Part shown: one piece after another, positions 15,910 to 25,819 of the stretch
How positions within the stretch are numbered: the stretch's first letter is position 1
Layout of the letters: the number at the start of each line of letters is the position of its first letter
Notes under the pieces: model-generated
Told to the model about the DNA's origin: nothing
Database searches by the model: none
Seen by the model: the letters and a program-made list of their open reading frames with translations, nothing else
Translations under genes and position numbers: made by a program
Assembly: GCA_039184335.1 (NCBI GenBank)
Contig: JBCDBD010000002.1
Coordinates: 124,001-188,000, forward strand
Length of the DNA stretch: 64,000 nucleotides
Direction of reading: 5' to 3'
From: JBCDBD01 sp039184335
GTDB lineage: Bacteria > Bacteroidota > Bacteroidia > Flavobacteriales > Flavobacteriaceae

Positions 15910-16464
15910 CTAATCCAACCATTGCACCTTATCAGCCATGGGGCGTCTTGTCACTTCAGGCAATTCTCCATCGTAATGACCCATATAAAAAAAGCCTAGA
16001 CATTTTTCCCCCGCTTCAAAATCTAAAAACCCATCCATGAATTTTATCAATCCGGGTGAACTCCAATAACTACCGATCCCAAGTTCCGTACAGCACAACC
16101 ACATGTTCTGTACTGCCATGGCCGTAGCCGCAAGTTCTTCCCATTCAGGCAAGCTGTCCTTAGTATCCCTCTGCATACATATGACAATGATTGCCCCCGC
16201 TTTTTTCGGGTTTTCCAATAGTTTTTTAATCTTGATCGATTTTGGCCGTGGGTCGATTTCTTGGTATTTACTGGATAGATAAACTCCTAGTTTTTCCTTC
16301 TTATCACCCATAAGTACCTTAAAGCGCCAAGGTTCCGTTCTTTTGTGTGTCGGTGCCCAATTGGCAGCCTCCAACACTTCTTCAACAACTGATTTTTCTA
16401 TGGGCCTGCCGTTGTACTGATCCGGGAAAACCGAACGTCTGTTCTTAATCAAATCAAAAACCAT
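15910..16464 (-). CDS. Nitroreductase-family FMN oxidoreductase
   Basis: N-terminal RRSVFPDQYNGRPI and EAANWAPTHKRTEPWRF are the FMN-phosphate-binding blocks of the nitroreductase fold; AAVQNMWLCCTELGIGSYW is the central conserved helix and GFFYMGHYDG the C-terminal block. Members reduce nitro compounds, quinones or flavins with NAD(P)H. The substrate cannot be assigned. It is read divergently from the hut operon, with 79 bp between the two starts. Confidence 0.92.
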   Translation of the reverse strand: MVFDLIKNRRSVFPDQYNGRPIEKSVVEEVLEAANWAPTHKRTEPWRFKVLMGDKKEKLGVYLSSKYQEIDPRPKSIKIKKLLENPKKAGAIIVICMQRDTKDSLPEWEELAATAMAVQNMWLCCTELGIGSYWSSPGLIKFMDGFLDFEAGEKCLGFFYMGHYDGELPEVTRRPMADKVQWLD

Positions 16465-16513
16465 ATCCTACTCTAATTATTATATTGTATTGGTCAGTAT
16501 CAAACTTAATGAA

Positions 16514-16521
16514 TACATTTA
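16514..16521 (+). promoter_or_regulatory. Candidate -7 element of the hut operon
   Basis: TACATTTA, one base off TAnnTTTG, lies 22 bp before the hutH ATG, with a TTG at 16490-16492 about 21 bp upstream as a possible -33 element. No hutC-type repressor gene is in the window. Confidence 0.3.
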
Positions 16522-16543
16522 GTCCAAGGAAATCCAACTCACA

Positions 16544-18124
16544 ATGAATTCAATTCCGGCTACCTTTTTGTATGGTGAAGACCAGTTGACCCCTGGTATA
16601 GCCCTTTCCATTGCCAGAGGTCAGACCGCTGGAAAACTGTCGGGGTCTGTGAGGGAAAAAATCAACAAAAGCGCAGCTATCGTTCAAGGTATTGTTGATA
16701 AGGGAACCCCGGTTTATGGCATCAATACTGGTTTTGGCCCTCTGTGTACAACTAAAATTTCAAAGGAAGAGACCAAGCACTTACAAAAAAACATACTCCA
16801 AAGCCACAGTGTGGGTGTCGGGGCACCCATTGCGAACGAACTGGCCAAACTGATGTTGATCCTAAAAGTGCACGCCTTGGCCAAAGGGCATTCAGGTATT
16901 TCCCTAGGCACTTTAGAACGAATACTTTGGCATTTAGAGCACAATGCCATACCCATTGTGCCTTCGCAAGGCTCGGTAGGGGCTTCAGGTGACCTCGCGC
17001 CACTTTCACACCTGTTCCTTCCATTGATAGGTTTAGGAAAGGTGAATTATAAAGGTACCCCTATCTCAACTGAAAAGTGGTTTAAAAAGGCCCACCTACA
17101 AGCATTGCAATTGGGGCCCAAAGAAGGGTTGGCCTTGATCAATGGCACCCAATTCATTGCGGCCCATGGCATACTGGCTTTAGAAAAACTGCAATTTTGC
17201 CTCAAACAGGCCGATATCATAGGTGCCATGATGTTAGAAGGTTTACAGGGCTCCCTAAAACCATTTCACGAGGCACTACATAAGCTAAGGCCATTTAAGG
17301 GAAACCAACATGTTGCGGGCAGGATCCGTACCCTATTACTGGGGTCAGAAATATTGGAAGACCATATTGACTGTGAACGCGTACAAGATCCCTACTCCAT
17401 CCGCTGCATGCCCCAAGTGCATGGAGCCTCACGAAATGCATGGTTACATCTGAAGGAACTGTTGGACATTGAGCTTAATTCAGTTACCGACAATCCTGTG
17501 ATCATCGATTCAGAATTGACCATAAGTGGGGGGAACTTTCATGGACAGCCCCTGGCCATGGCCTTGGATTATGCCATGCTGGCCGCCTCTGAGATTGGAA
17601 ATATTTCAGACCGACGAATTTATTTGGCATTGGAAGGCAATAGTCCAGGTGTGCCCAAATTACTTATGGAAAATACAGGGATCAACTCTGGGTATATGAT
17701 CCTGCAGTACACTTCAGCAGCCTTGACCAGCGAGAACAAAGGACTGTGCTTTCCTGCAAGTGCCGATAGCATTCCCACCTCACTAGGCCAAGAAGACCAT
17801 GTGAGCATGGGATCTATCAGCGGAAGAAAAGCACTGCAAGTCATCGAAAATGTAGAAAAAATATTGGCCATAGAACTGTTGACCGCAGCTCAGGCCTTCG
17901 AATATCGAAAACCCCTAAAATCAGGGATCTTACTCGATGAAATCCATCGGTTTCTTCGCACAAAAGTACCTTTTGCAGCAAAAGACCGCGTTTTTGCAGA
18001 TGACATTGAGCAAGGGATTGCGATCATTCGGGAGGGTGCTATCATAGCATTGATTGAAAAAGTCATGAAAGAAAAAGGGCTTTCTTGGCAGACACCTTAC
18101 CAGCAAGAATTTGATACGTATTAA
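16544..18124 (+). CDS. hutH: Histidine ammonia-lyase
   Basis: The enzyme removes ammonia from L-histidine to give trans-urocanate, the first step of histidine breakdown. The self-made MIO cofactor comes from Ala147-Ser148-Gly149 in SVGASGDLAPLSH. Other family marks are PVYGINTGFGPL at the active-site tyrosine, NGTQF, and NSVTDNPVI followed by SGGNFHGQ. Length, 526, is close to the family's. First gene of hutHIUG, all on one strand with very short gaps. Confidence 0.96.
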   Translation: MNSIPATFLYGEDQLTPGIALSIARGQTAGKLSGSVREKINKSAAIVQGIVDKGTPVYGINTGFGPLCTTKISKEETKHLQKNILQSHSVGVGAPIANELAKLMLILKVHALAKGHSGISLGTLERILWHLEHNAIPIVPSQGSVGASGDLAPLSHLFLPLIGLGKVNYKGTPISTEKWFKKAHLQALQLGPKEGLALINGTQFIAAHGILALEKLQFCLKQADIIGAMMLEGLQGSLKPFHEALHKLRPFKGNQHVAGRIRTLLLGSEILEDHIDCERVQDPYSIRCMPQVHGASRNAWLHLKELLDIELNSVTDNPVIIDSELTISGGNFHGQPLAMALDYAMLAASEIGNISDRRIYLALEGNSPGVPKLLMENTGINSGYMILQYTSAALTSENKGLCFPASADSIPTSLGQEDHVSMGSISGRKALQVIENVEKILAIELLTAAQAFEYRKPLKSGILLDEIHRFLRTKVPFAAKDRVFADDIEQGIAIIREGAIIALIEKVMKEKGLSWQTPYQQEFDTY

Positions 18125-18128
18125 ACTT

Positions 18129-19367
18129 ATGGACAAGACTGTTTTAATAGGGCCTTTTACACAATTGCTACCCATGGACAAGCTTCCGGTAAAGGGAGCA
18201 CTATCTGACAAAAACCTAGGGATTATCAACAATGCGGGAATAAAGGTCTCTGATGGTAAAATCGTTGAAGTAGGGGTTTTTGATGCGTTAAATTCCGATG
18301 GTATTGCCATTGAACACATCGCAGGCAACCAGGTCTGCCTGCCCGGTTTTATCGATGCCCATACCCATATCTGTTTTGCGGGTTCAAGAGCCAACGACTA
18401 TGCCTTGCGCAATGCGGGAAAATCGTATCTCGAAATAGCAAATGCAGGCGGAGGAATCTGGGACACGGTTACCCATACCCGAAGGGCTTCAGAAGAAGAA
18501 TTGGTCCATGGCATCATCACACGTGGCCACCATCATTTGCAAAAAGGAGTCACTACCCTAGAAGTGAAAAGCGGTTATGGGCTTTCGGTCGAAGAAGAAC
18601 TTAAAATGCTCAGGGCCATTAAAAAGGCCCATTCCCAGATTCCAATAGATCTCATCAGCACCTGTTTGGCTGCACATATGAAACCGAAGGATTGGAGGGG
18701 AACAGGGGCGGAATATCTCGAAGAAATGGGCAATGGACTATTGCCAAAACTAAAATCGGAAGGCTTGACCAACCGTGTCGATGCCTTTATTGAAGAAAGT
18801 GCCTTTTCTTCTCCAGAAATTGCCCCTTATTTTCAAAAGGCCAAAGACATGGGATTTGATCTTACCGTTCATGCGGATCAATTTTCCAGAGGCGGTTCAG
18901 AAACGGCAATAGCTTTTGAAGCCTTGAGTGCCGACCATTTGGAAGCCAGCACCCCAAAAGAAATTGAAATGCTCGCTAAAAGCAATGTGGTTAGCGTGGC
19001 ATTGCCCGGAGCCTCCATGGGTCTGGGATGTGGTTTTGCCCCGGCGCGCAAAATATTGGATGCAGGGGGGGCATTGGCCATCGCAAGTGACCATAACCCC
19101 GGTTCTGCACCCATGGGCAATCTATTGACCCAAGCCAGTATATTGGCTACTTTTGAAAAGCTATCAAATGCAGAGGTACTTGCAGGAATCACCTTCAGGG
19201 CCGCAGCAGCATTAAACCTAAATGACCGGGGCCGGCTTCAAAAGGGAATGCAGGCAGACCTTGTTGCTTTCCCTGTGGCAAACTACCAAGAAATCACTTA
19301 TCGTCAAGGCGAGCTGCAACCGAGCAACGTATGGAAAAACGGGGTTGTAGTTTTTCAAAAAAACTAA
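18129..19367 (+). CDS. hutI: Imidazolonepropionase
   Basis: It hydrolyses imidazolone-5-propionate to N-formimino-glutamate, step three of the pathway. Metal-binding marks of the amidohydrolase fold are IDAHTHICFAG, HADQFSRGG and SDHNPGSAP. Start is placed at the ATG at 18129, 4 bp after the hutH stop; an ATG at 18111 would add six residues and overlap hutH by 14 bp. Its stop is 2 bp from hutU. Confidence 0.95.
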   Translation: MDKTVLIGPFTQLLPMDKLPVKGALSDKNLGIINNAGIKVSDGKIVEVGVFDALNSDGIAIEHIAGNQVCLPGFIDAHTHICFAGSRANDYALRNAGKSYLEIANAGGGIWDTVTHTRRASEEELVHGIITRGHHHLQKGVTTLEVKSGYGLSVEEELKMLRAIKKAHSQIPIDLISTCLAAHMKPKDWRGTGAEYLEEMGNGLLPKLKSEGLTNRVDAFIEESAFSSPEIAPYFQKAKDMGFDLTVHADQFSRGGSETAIAFEALSADHLEASTPKEIEMLAKSNVVSVALPGASMGLGCGFAPARKILDAGGALAIASDHNPGSAPMGNLLTQASILATFEKLSNAEVLAGITFRAAAALNLNDRGRLQKGMQADLVAFPVANYQEITYRQGELQPSNVWKNGVVVFQKN

Positions 19368-19369
19368 AA

Positions 19370-21397
19370 ATGGACACCACCACACAAACTGATTTTAAAG
19401 CCCAGATACTTCAGGGAATACCACAAAAACTGCCCCCTAAAAAAACATATCCCGAAGAGGGAAATCCAGCCCCCAAACGAAAGGAAATACTGTCACCAGT
19501 TGAAAAAAAACTGGCCATTCGAAATGCACTCCGGTATTTTCCCAAAGAATGGCATAAAGAACTCTCTATTGAATTTGCTGAAGAGTTGATGACTTACGGT
19601 CGTATTTACATGTTCCGGTTCAAGCCTGAATATGACATTTTTGCGAGGCCGATAGTTGAATATCCTGCAGCAACAATTCAGGGAGCGGCCCTAATGCTCA
19701 TGATTCAAAACAATCTTGATCCAAAGGTCGCACAGCATCCTGAAGAACTGATCACCTACGGTGGCAATGGTGCCGTGTTTCAAAATTGGGCCCAATACCT
19801 GCTGACCATGAAATATTTGGCAGAAATGACCGAAAAACAGACGCTACACTTGTATTCTGGGCATCCTATGGGGCTATTCCCCTCGTCAAAGCACGCCCCG
19901 CGTGTTGTCGTCACCAATGGCATGATGGTTCCCAATTACTCTAAACCCGATGATTGGGAAAGGTTCAATGCATTGGGGGTCACCCAGTACGGTCAGATGA
20001 CCGCCGGATCGTACATGTACATAGGGCCGCAGGGCATTGTTCATGGCACCACCATTACCGTGATGAATGCCTTTCGAAAAATATTGTCCGCAGAGGAATC
20101 ACCAAGAGGAAAGGTATTCTTGACCTCAGGCTTGGGTGGCATGAGTGGGGCGCAACCCAAAGCAGGCAACATTGCGGGCTGCATTACCGTATGTGCCGAA
20201 GTAAATGCCTCAGCTGCTGAGAAAAGATATAGCCAAGGCTGGGTCGATGAATTGATTACTGATTTACCTGACTTAATATCCAGAACCCAACAGGCAATCG
20301 CAACCAACGAAACAGTCTCGTTGGCCTATATCGGTAATGTGGTGGAGGTATGGGAAAAATTTGACACAGCTAACATCTTTGTGCATCTAGGCTCTGACCA
20401 AAGCTCGCTCCATAATCCTTGGGCAGGAGGGTATTATCCTGTGGGGTTGTCTTTTGAGGAGGCCAACCTCATGATGGTCGAAAATCCATTAAAGTTCAAG
20501 AAAAAAGTACAAGAATCGCTTCGCCGACAGGTTGATGCCATTAATAGGCACCATCAAAAAGGCACCTATTTCTTCGATTATGGAAATGCCTTTTTATTGG
20601 AGGCATCAAGGGCAGGTTCCGACATTATGGAGGCTAATGGAACCGACTTTAAATATCCATCGTATGTACAAGATATTTTAGGACCCATGTGCTTTGATTA
20701 CGGATTTGGCCCTTTTCGCTGGGTATGCACCTCAGGAAATGCCGAAGACCTCAAAAAGACCGATAAAATTGCCCTAAGGGTAATGGGAGAAATCAAAGCA
20801 AAGGCCCCTGTAGAAATTGGGCAACAAATGCATGACAACATCACCTGGATACAAGAAGCGGAAAAAAACAAGCTGGTCGTTGGTTCACAGGCCCGCATTC
20901 TGTATGCAGATGCCGAGGGAAGGATAAAAATTGCCGAGGCCTTTAACCATGCCATTTCAAAAGGTGAAATCACGGCCCCTATTGTACTGGGTCGCGACCA
21001 CCATGATGTGAGTGGCACCGATTCTCCCTTTCGTGAAACCAGCAACATCTACGACGGCAGCAGGTTTACCGCTGATATGGCCATACAAAATGTCATCGGA
21101 GACAGTTTTCGGGGAGCTACCTGGGTCGCTATCCATAATGGTGGGGGCGTAGGTTGGGGCGAGGTCATCAATGGCGGGTTCGGAATGGTTCTGGATGGGT
21201 CTGAAAAAGCTGCCCAAAAATTGAGGAACATGCTTTTCTATGATGTCAACAATGGCATCGCAAGAAGAAGTTGGGCCAGAAACGAAGAGGCTATTTTTGC
21301 AATAAAAAGAGAAATGCGACGTACCCCAGAACTGAAAGTGACGCTGCCCAATTCTGTGGATGATGAACTTGTGGAAAACCTCTTCGATCAAAACTGA
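19370..21397 (+). CDS. hutU: Urocanate hydratase
   Basis: The NAD-dependent enzyme turns urocanate into imidazolone propionate, step two. Conserved stretches visible are LHLYSGHPMGLFPS, GQMTAGSYMYIGPQGIVHG, the dinucleotide loop TSGLGGMSGAQPKAG, and RDHHDVSGTDSPFRETSN. The start used, ATG at 19370 (MDTTTQTDF), follows the hutI stop by 2 bp; the frame also has an ATG at 19331 inside hutI, which I reject. At 675 residues it is longer than the 550-560 of Proteobacteria and fits the longer Bacteroidota form. Confidence 0.95.
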   Translation: MDTTTQTDFKAQILQGIPQKLPPKKTYPEEGNPAPKRKEILSPVEKKLAIRNALRYFPKEWHKELSIEFAEELMTYGRIYMFRFKPEYDIFARPIVEYPAATIQGAALMLMIQNNLDPKVAQHPEELITYGGNGAVFQNWAQYLLTMKYLAEMTEKQTLHLYSGHPMGLFPSSKHAPRVVVTNGMMVPNYSKPDDWERFNALGVTQYGQMTAGSYMYIGPQGIVHGTTITVMNAFRKILSAEESPRGKVFLTSGLGGMSGAQPKAGNIAGCITVCAEVNASAAEKRYSQGWVDELITDLPDLISRTQQAIATNETVSLAYIGNVVEVWEKFDTANIFVHLGSDQSSLHNPWAGGYYPVGLSFEEANLMMVENPLKFKKKVQESLRRQVDAINRHHQKGTYFFDYGNAFLLEASRAGSDIMEANGTDFKYPSYVQDILGPMCFDYGFGPFRWVCTSGNAEDLKKTDKIALRVMGEIKAKAPVEIGQQMHDNITWIQEAEKNKLVVGSQARILYADAEGRIKIAEAFNHAISKGEITAPIVLGRDHHDVSGTDSPFRETSNIYDGSRFTADMAIQNVIGDSFRGATWVAIHNGGGVGWGEVINGGFGMVLDGSEKAAQKLRNMLFYDVNNGIARRSWARNEEAIFAIKREMRRTPELKVTLPNSVDDELVENLFDQN

Positions 21398-21399
21398 AC

Positions 21400-22380
21400 A
21401 TGTACAAAAAACCATCAGAAAAACTTTGGCAAGGTAGAAGCTCGACCCAAGCACTTTATCTTCATGAGAAAGTGCAATGTATCGCCCTAGACAAAATGGC
21501 TGGCGAAAGCTTTCCCAACGCTATGGCGTTGTTGGGCTATGCCTGTGATGAGGGGGTACAACGCAACCAGGGTCGTATCGGTGCCAAAGAAGGTCCAGAT
21601 GCAATTCGACGGGCATTGGGCAAATTGCCCAACCATTTGAATGACGAATTCCCTGTATTGGATGTTGGCACCATCACCTGCAACCAGGGCAAGATGGAAT
21701 CGGCACAACACGAACTTCAAGGCAGTATCGACCAACTTTTGCAAAAAGGAGTATTCCCCATCGTTCTTGGGGGAGGGCATGATATGGCCTATGGCCATTT
21801 TAAGGGCATTCAGTCCTATTTAAGTTCGCAAAACGAAAAAAGGCAAGTGGGCATTATCAACTTTGATGCACATTTTGACCTTCGCTCCAATGCGTATGGC
21901 AATACTTCTGGTACCCCTTTCTATCAAATTGCAAACGAATGCGATCACCCTGAAGACTTTAAATACCTTTGTCTTGGTATTAGGGAAGATGCCAATGACA
22001 GGATCTTGTTTCAAAGTGCGCAAGAATTGAACGTAAAATATTTGACCAAAGACACCTTTCAAATACGGTATGCTGAAGAAATCAATACATGGATTAAAGC
22101 TTTTTTGAATGCAGTTGAAATGGTCTACGTCACCATCGATCTTGATGGATTTTCCTCAGCCTTTGCCCCTGGCGTAAGTGCACCCTCCCCTATGGGATTT
22201 TCACCCGATATCGCACTGGAATCGTTAAAGACAATCATCAGTTCAGGAAAATTGATAAGTTTTGATATCGCAGAAATGAATCCGAAATTCGACAGTGACC
22301 AACGAACAGCAAAGTTGGCCGCCTCTTTGGTACACTATGTGATGCACCAACAGCCTATAAAGAAAAAAAGCCTCCCATAA
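21400..22380 (+). CDS. hutG: Formimidoylglutamase
   Basis: The arginase-fold manganese enzyme splits N-formimino-glutamate to glutamate and formamide. Metal-site blocks are LGGGHDMAYGH, NFDAHFDLR and TIDLDGFSSAFAPG, with all His/Asp ligands present. It lies 2 bp after hutU and completes a full histidine-to-glutamate pathway (HutHUIG) with direct glutamate release. Confidence 0.94.
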   Translation: MYKKPSEKLWQGRSSTQALYLHEKVQCIALDKMAGESFPNAMALLGYACDEGVQRNQGRIGAKEGPDAIRRALGKLPNHLNDEFPVLDVGTITCNQGKMESAQHELQGSIDQLLQKGVFPIVLGGGHDMAYGHFKGIQSYLSSQNEKRQVGIINFDAHFDLRSNAYGNTSGTPFYQIANECDHPEDFKYLCLGIREDANDRILFQSAQELNVKYLTKDTFQIRYAEEINTWIKAFLNAVEMVYVTIDLDGFSSAFAPGVSAPSPMGFSPDIALESLKTIISSGKLISFDIAEMNPKFDSDQRTAKLAASLVHYVMHQQPIKKKSLP

Positions 22381-22400
22381 GGAAAGCCTTTCATTGGTAT

Positions 22401-22440
22401 GCACCATTTAGGTGCTACAACTTGGTTTCAATTTGAAACC
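22401..22440. promoter_or_regulatory. Two inverted repeats between hutG and xylB (operator or terminator candidates)
   Basis: A hairpin GCACC-ATTTA-GGTGC (22401-22415) is followed by a perfect 17-base palindrome GGTTTCAATTTGAAACC at 22424-22440. Neither is followed by a T-run, so a classical terminator is unlikely. The 17-mer has the form of a LacI- or GntR-type operator and lies 117 bp before xylB. Function is inference. Confidence 0.4.
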
Positions 22441-22556
22441 CAACACAACGCCACAAAGATATAAAAGCTTTCGTTACAAATGTGAAGAAAATCGCATGGC
22501 CCAAACATTTTCAATATTTTTATAACAACTGATCTCTGAAGCAAACCATTTCGTAA

Positions 22557-24041
22557 ATGTTCTATTTGGGCATTGACCTGGGCAGTTCTTCCATAAAAAT
22601 CGCCCTGGTCGAGCAACATACCGGAAAAAGTGTGGGCATCGTAAAAATGCCCCAAGATGAAATGCCCATATACGCTCCCCAAAAAGGATGGGCCGAACAA
22701 GATCCTGAAGACTGGTGGAAACACATCTGTACCGGAATTGAAAGTATTAAAGAACAAACGGGCATCACTAAAGAGGCAATCATCGGAATAGGAATCGCCT
22801 ACCAAATGCATGGTTTGGTATTGGTCGACCATAATGGAAAACTATTGCGAAAAGCCATTATCTGGTGTGACAGTCGGGCAGTTACGATTGGCAATAACGC
22901 CTACACTGCCATTGGAGCTAAAAAATGCCAATCAACCCTATTGAACTCCCCTGCCAACTTTACCGCTTCAAAATTGAAATGGGTAAGGGAAAATGAACCG
23001 AAAGTATATGCCAAATCGTACAAGTTCATGCTCCCTGGAGATTATATTGCCTTCCGTTTTTCAGGTACCATCAAGACCACTGTACCAGGACTGTCAGAAG
23101 GTATTTTTTGGAACTTTAAGGAAGATATGCTGTCAGAAGAGATCCTGGGGTATTATGGAATTGAAAAATCAATGGTCCCTGAAGTGGTCGACACTTTTGG
23201 CCAGCAGGCAGTTGTCAATCAAAAAGGGGCGGCCGAGAGTGGCCTGAATGAACAAACCCCTGTGCTATATCGTGCCGGTGATCAGCCTAACAATGCACTT
23301 TCTTTAAATGTGTTCCACCCAGGAGCGATTGCCGCCACCGCAGGAACATCAGGGGTCATGTATGCGATCACCGATACCCTTTCGGCAAAGGAGAGTACTA
23401 GGGTCAACAATTTCGCCCACGTCAATTACGGAAAAAGCAAGCCAAAACGCATCGGAAAACTGCTATGCATCAACGGTACTGGAATACAGTACCGATGGTT
23501 ACAACAAAACCTGGGACTTTCAGACTATGACACCATGAACCAACTGGCCCAACAAATACCGATAGGCGCTGATGGCATCGTAGTGCTGCCCTTTGGCAAC
23601 GGAGCGGAACGAATGCTTGAAAACAAAAATATCGGCTCAAACATCTTAAATATTGATTTCAACCGCCATACCAAATCGCATATCATCAGGGCTGCCTTAG
23701 AAGGCATTGCCTTTGCATTTGTCTACGGATTTGAAATTTTAAGGTCAGATGGAATCATACCACAAACGATAAGGGCCGGAAATGACAACCTTTTTAAATC
23801 CACTGTTTTTTCCGATACCATTACTGCATTGTTACAAAAAGAAATACAGATCTTCAATACGACCGGGGCCATTGGAGCCGCCAGGGCCTGTATGTTGCAT
23901 CGGGGGGATTACAGCACGTTTTCTAAAGTTATCATGGACCATGACCACGAAATGACCCACTTTCCAAAACAGAACAACGAAAGCTACGTGACCGCCTACA
24001 AAAATTGGAAAAAAACATTGGAACAACTATTAAATCACTGA
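22557..24041 (+). CDS. xylB: Xylulokinase
   Basis: FGGY carbohydrate kinase of 494 residues. The N-terminal phosphate-binding loop is GIDLGSSSIKIALVE; GWAEQDPEDWW, IGIAYQMHGLVLVD and IIWCDSRA are the xylulokinase-type sugar-binding blocks; AGTSGVMYAITD and RAGNDNLFKS are the ATPase-domain blocks. It makes D-xylulose 5-phosphate from the product of XylA, whose gene starts 3 bp later. No xylR or transporter gene is adjacent. Confidence 0.94.
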   Translation: MFYLGIDLGSSSIKIALVEQHTGKSVGIVKMPQDEMPIYAPQKGWAEQDPEDWWKHICTGIESIKEQTGITKEAIIGIGIAYQMHGLVLVDHNGKLLRKAIIWCDSRAVTIGNNAYTAIGAKKCQSTLLNSPANFTASKLKWVRENEPKVYAKSYKFMLPGDYIAFRFSGTIKTTVPGLSEGIFWNFKEDMLSEEILGYYGIEKSMVPEVVDTFGQQAVVNQKGAAESGLNEQTPVLYRAGDQPNNALSLNVFHPGAIAATAGTSGVMYAITDTLSAKESTRVNNFAHVNYGKSKPKRIGKLLCINGTGIQYRWLQQNLGLSDYDTMNQLAQQIPIGADGIVVLPFGNGAERMLENKNIGSNILNIDFNRHTKSHIIRAALEGIAFAFVYGFEILRSDGIIPQTIRAGNDNLFKSTVFSDTITALLQKEIQIFNTTGAIGAARACMLHRGDYSTFSKVIMDHDHEMTHFPKQNNESYVTAYKNWKKTLEQLLNH

Positions 24042-24044
24042 CAC

Positions 24045-25370
24045 ATGGTACTACTGGGCGACAAGGAATACTTTAAGGGAATTCCGCAAATAAAATACGA
24101 AGGAAAAGAATCAGACAACCCCCTAGCTTACAAATACTACAATCCTGAACTCGTTGTTGCCGGAAAACCCATGAAAGCACATTTCAAGTTTGCCATGGCC
24201 TATTGGCATACCTTATGTGGAACTGGTGGTGACCCCTTTGGTCCGGGAACCAAAAACTTTCCCTGGAACAGCGCAGCAGATCCTGTACAAGCTGCCCGTG
24301 ATAAGGCTGACGCAGCTTTTGAGTTTCTTACCAAAATGGGATTCGAATACTATTGTTTTCACGATCACGATCTTATCGACGAAGCTGAAACACTACGTAA
24401 ATCGGAAAAAAGAATTGAAAAAATGGTCCACTATCTCAACGAAAAGCAAAAGGCTTGTGGAGTACAATTGCTTTGGGGTACGGCCAACTGTTTTTCACAT
24501 CCAAGATATATGAACGGTGCGGCCACCAATCCTGACTTTGAAGTAGTGGCAAGAGCAGGTGCACAGATCAAGATCGCTTTGGATGCCACCATAGCCCTTG
24601 GAGGTCAAAACTATGTGTTCTGGGGAGGTCGAGAAGGGTATATGTCGTTGTTAAACACCGATATGAAGCGTGAACTTGACCATATGGGGCACTTTTTGAA
24701 CATGGCCAAAACGTATGCCCGAAACCAAGGGTTCCGTGGTACATTCTTTATTGAACCAAAACCTATGGAACCCTCAAAACACCAATATGATTTTGATGCC
24801 GCCACAGCAATCAACTTCATTCGGGAATACGGGCTGGAAAATGATTTTAAATTGAACATTGAGGTCAACCATGCCACCTTGGCACAGCATACCTTTCAAC
24901 ATGAGTTACAAGTAGCCGCCAATGCAGGTATGCTTGGTAGTATCGATGCCAATCGGGGCGATTATCAAAATGGATGGGATACCGACCAATTTCCGAACAA
25001 CATTACCGAGGTGACCGAAGCCCTATTGGTTTTGCTGAAATCTGGCGGACTTCAAGATGGGGGCATTAATTTTGATGCAAAGACCAGACGCAACTCCACA
25101 GATTTGAAAGATATCTTTTATGCCCATATTGGTGGGGCAGACACCTTCGCCCGGGCACTTTTGGCGGCAGATGCCATATTGGACAAATCACCATATGACC
25201 GTTTGTTGAAGCAACGGTATGCTTCTTTCGATACAGGAAAAGGGTTGGAATTTTCACGTGGAAAATTAAAGCTTGCCGATTTGTACGATCATGCAAAAGA
25301 CAATGGAGAGCCCCAACAAAGAAGCGGTCAGCAAGAACTTATCGAAAACATTATCAATCAATATATATAA
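24045..25370 (+). CDS. xylA: Xylose isomerase
   Basis: The 441-residue class II isomerase has the metal and substrate motifs YYCFHDHDLIDE, LLWGTANCFSHPRY, VFWGGREGYMSLLNTD, FIEPKPMEPSKHQYD and LNIEVNHATLA, plus SIDANRGDYQNGWDTDQFP. It converts D-xylose to D-xylulose in the cytosol. It follows xylB by 3 bp and its stop is 5 bp from the end of the convergent BLUF gene, leaving no room for a terminator. Confidence 0.96.
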   Translation: MVLLGDKEYFKGIPQIKYEGKESDNPLAYKYYNPELVVAGKPMKAHFKFAMAYWHTLCGTGGDPFGPGTKNFPWNSAADPVQAARDKADAAFEFLTKMGFEYYCFHDHDLIDEAETLRKSEKRIEKMVHYLNEKQKACGVQLLWGTANCFSHPRYMNGAATNPDFEVVARAGAQIKIALDATIALGGQNYVFWGGREGYMSLLNTDMKRELDHMGHFLNMAKTYARNQGFRGTFFIEPKPMEPSKHQYDFDAATAINFIREYGLENDFKLNIEVNHATLAQHTFQHELQVAANAGMLGSIDANRGDYQNGWDTDQFPNNITEVTEALLVLLKSGGLQDGGINFDAKTRRNSTDLKDIFYAHIGGADTFARALLAADAILDKSPYDRLLKQRYASFDTGKGLEFSRGKLKLADLYDHAKDNGEPQQRSGQQELIENIINQYI

Positions 25371-25375
25371 GGCAA

Positions 25376-25819
25376 CTATTTGAACCTTGACAAGGAAGTA
25401 GCATTCAATAGCCTTTTTGCCGTTTTCCAGAAATAGGTTGAAGTAGGGTTGGGATCCATGGCATCATCGGGTGAATCGATAAATGAACTGATCAATAACT
25501 TTAAAAATTGTAGGTCGTCACTATCCCTTGTAAAATCCTCATAAGCCATATGCCATTCCTTAAACTCCCGTTCATCAATATGCCCGTGCAAAAGAAGTTC
25601 AATCTTTGAATGACGGGAATCCATTTTGATCTTATCAAAAAGACGCAATACTTTCACCTGGTTCCCTTCGATGTATTGGACAAACTCACCATGATAGTAG
25701 AGTAAGCAGCCGGTTATCTTATTCTTTTGGTTATACTCCCTCGACTTATCCAACATTTCCTGTATCTGTATTTTACCAAATACGGGATCCGCTATCGATT
25801 TGTATACCAAAGAAAACAT
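25376..25819 (-). CDS. BLUF-domain blue-light receptor (single domain)
   Basis: The 147-residue protein matches the BLUF fold: flavin-contacting Tyr6 in LVYKSIA, Asn31 and the ITGCLLYYHGEFVQYIEG block with Gln49, and the RHSKIELL and EFKEWHMAYEDF segments with the Trp of the C-terminal strand. The residues needed for the flavin photocycle are present. There is no output domain, so it must act on a partner. The partner is not evident; the gene stands alone, convergent to xylA. Confidence 0.92.
   Translation of the reverse strand: MFSLVYKSIADPVFGKIQIQEMLDKSREYNQKNKITGCLLYYHGEFVQYIEGNQVKVLRLFDKIKMDSRHSKIELLLHGHIDEREFKEWHMAYEDFTRDSDDLQFLKLLISSFIDSPDDAMDPNPTSTYFWKTAKRLLNATSLSRFK

Noticed and set aside
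22381..22440. Rho-independent terminator after hutG.
   Set aside because: Both inverted repeats there lack a following T-run on the plus strand.
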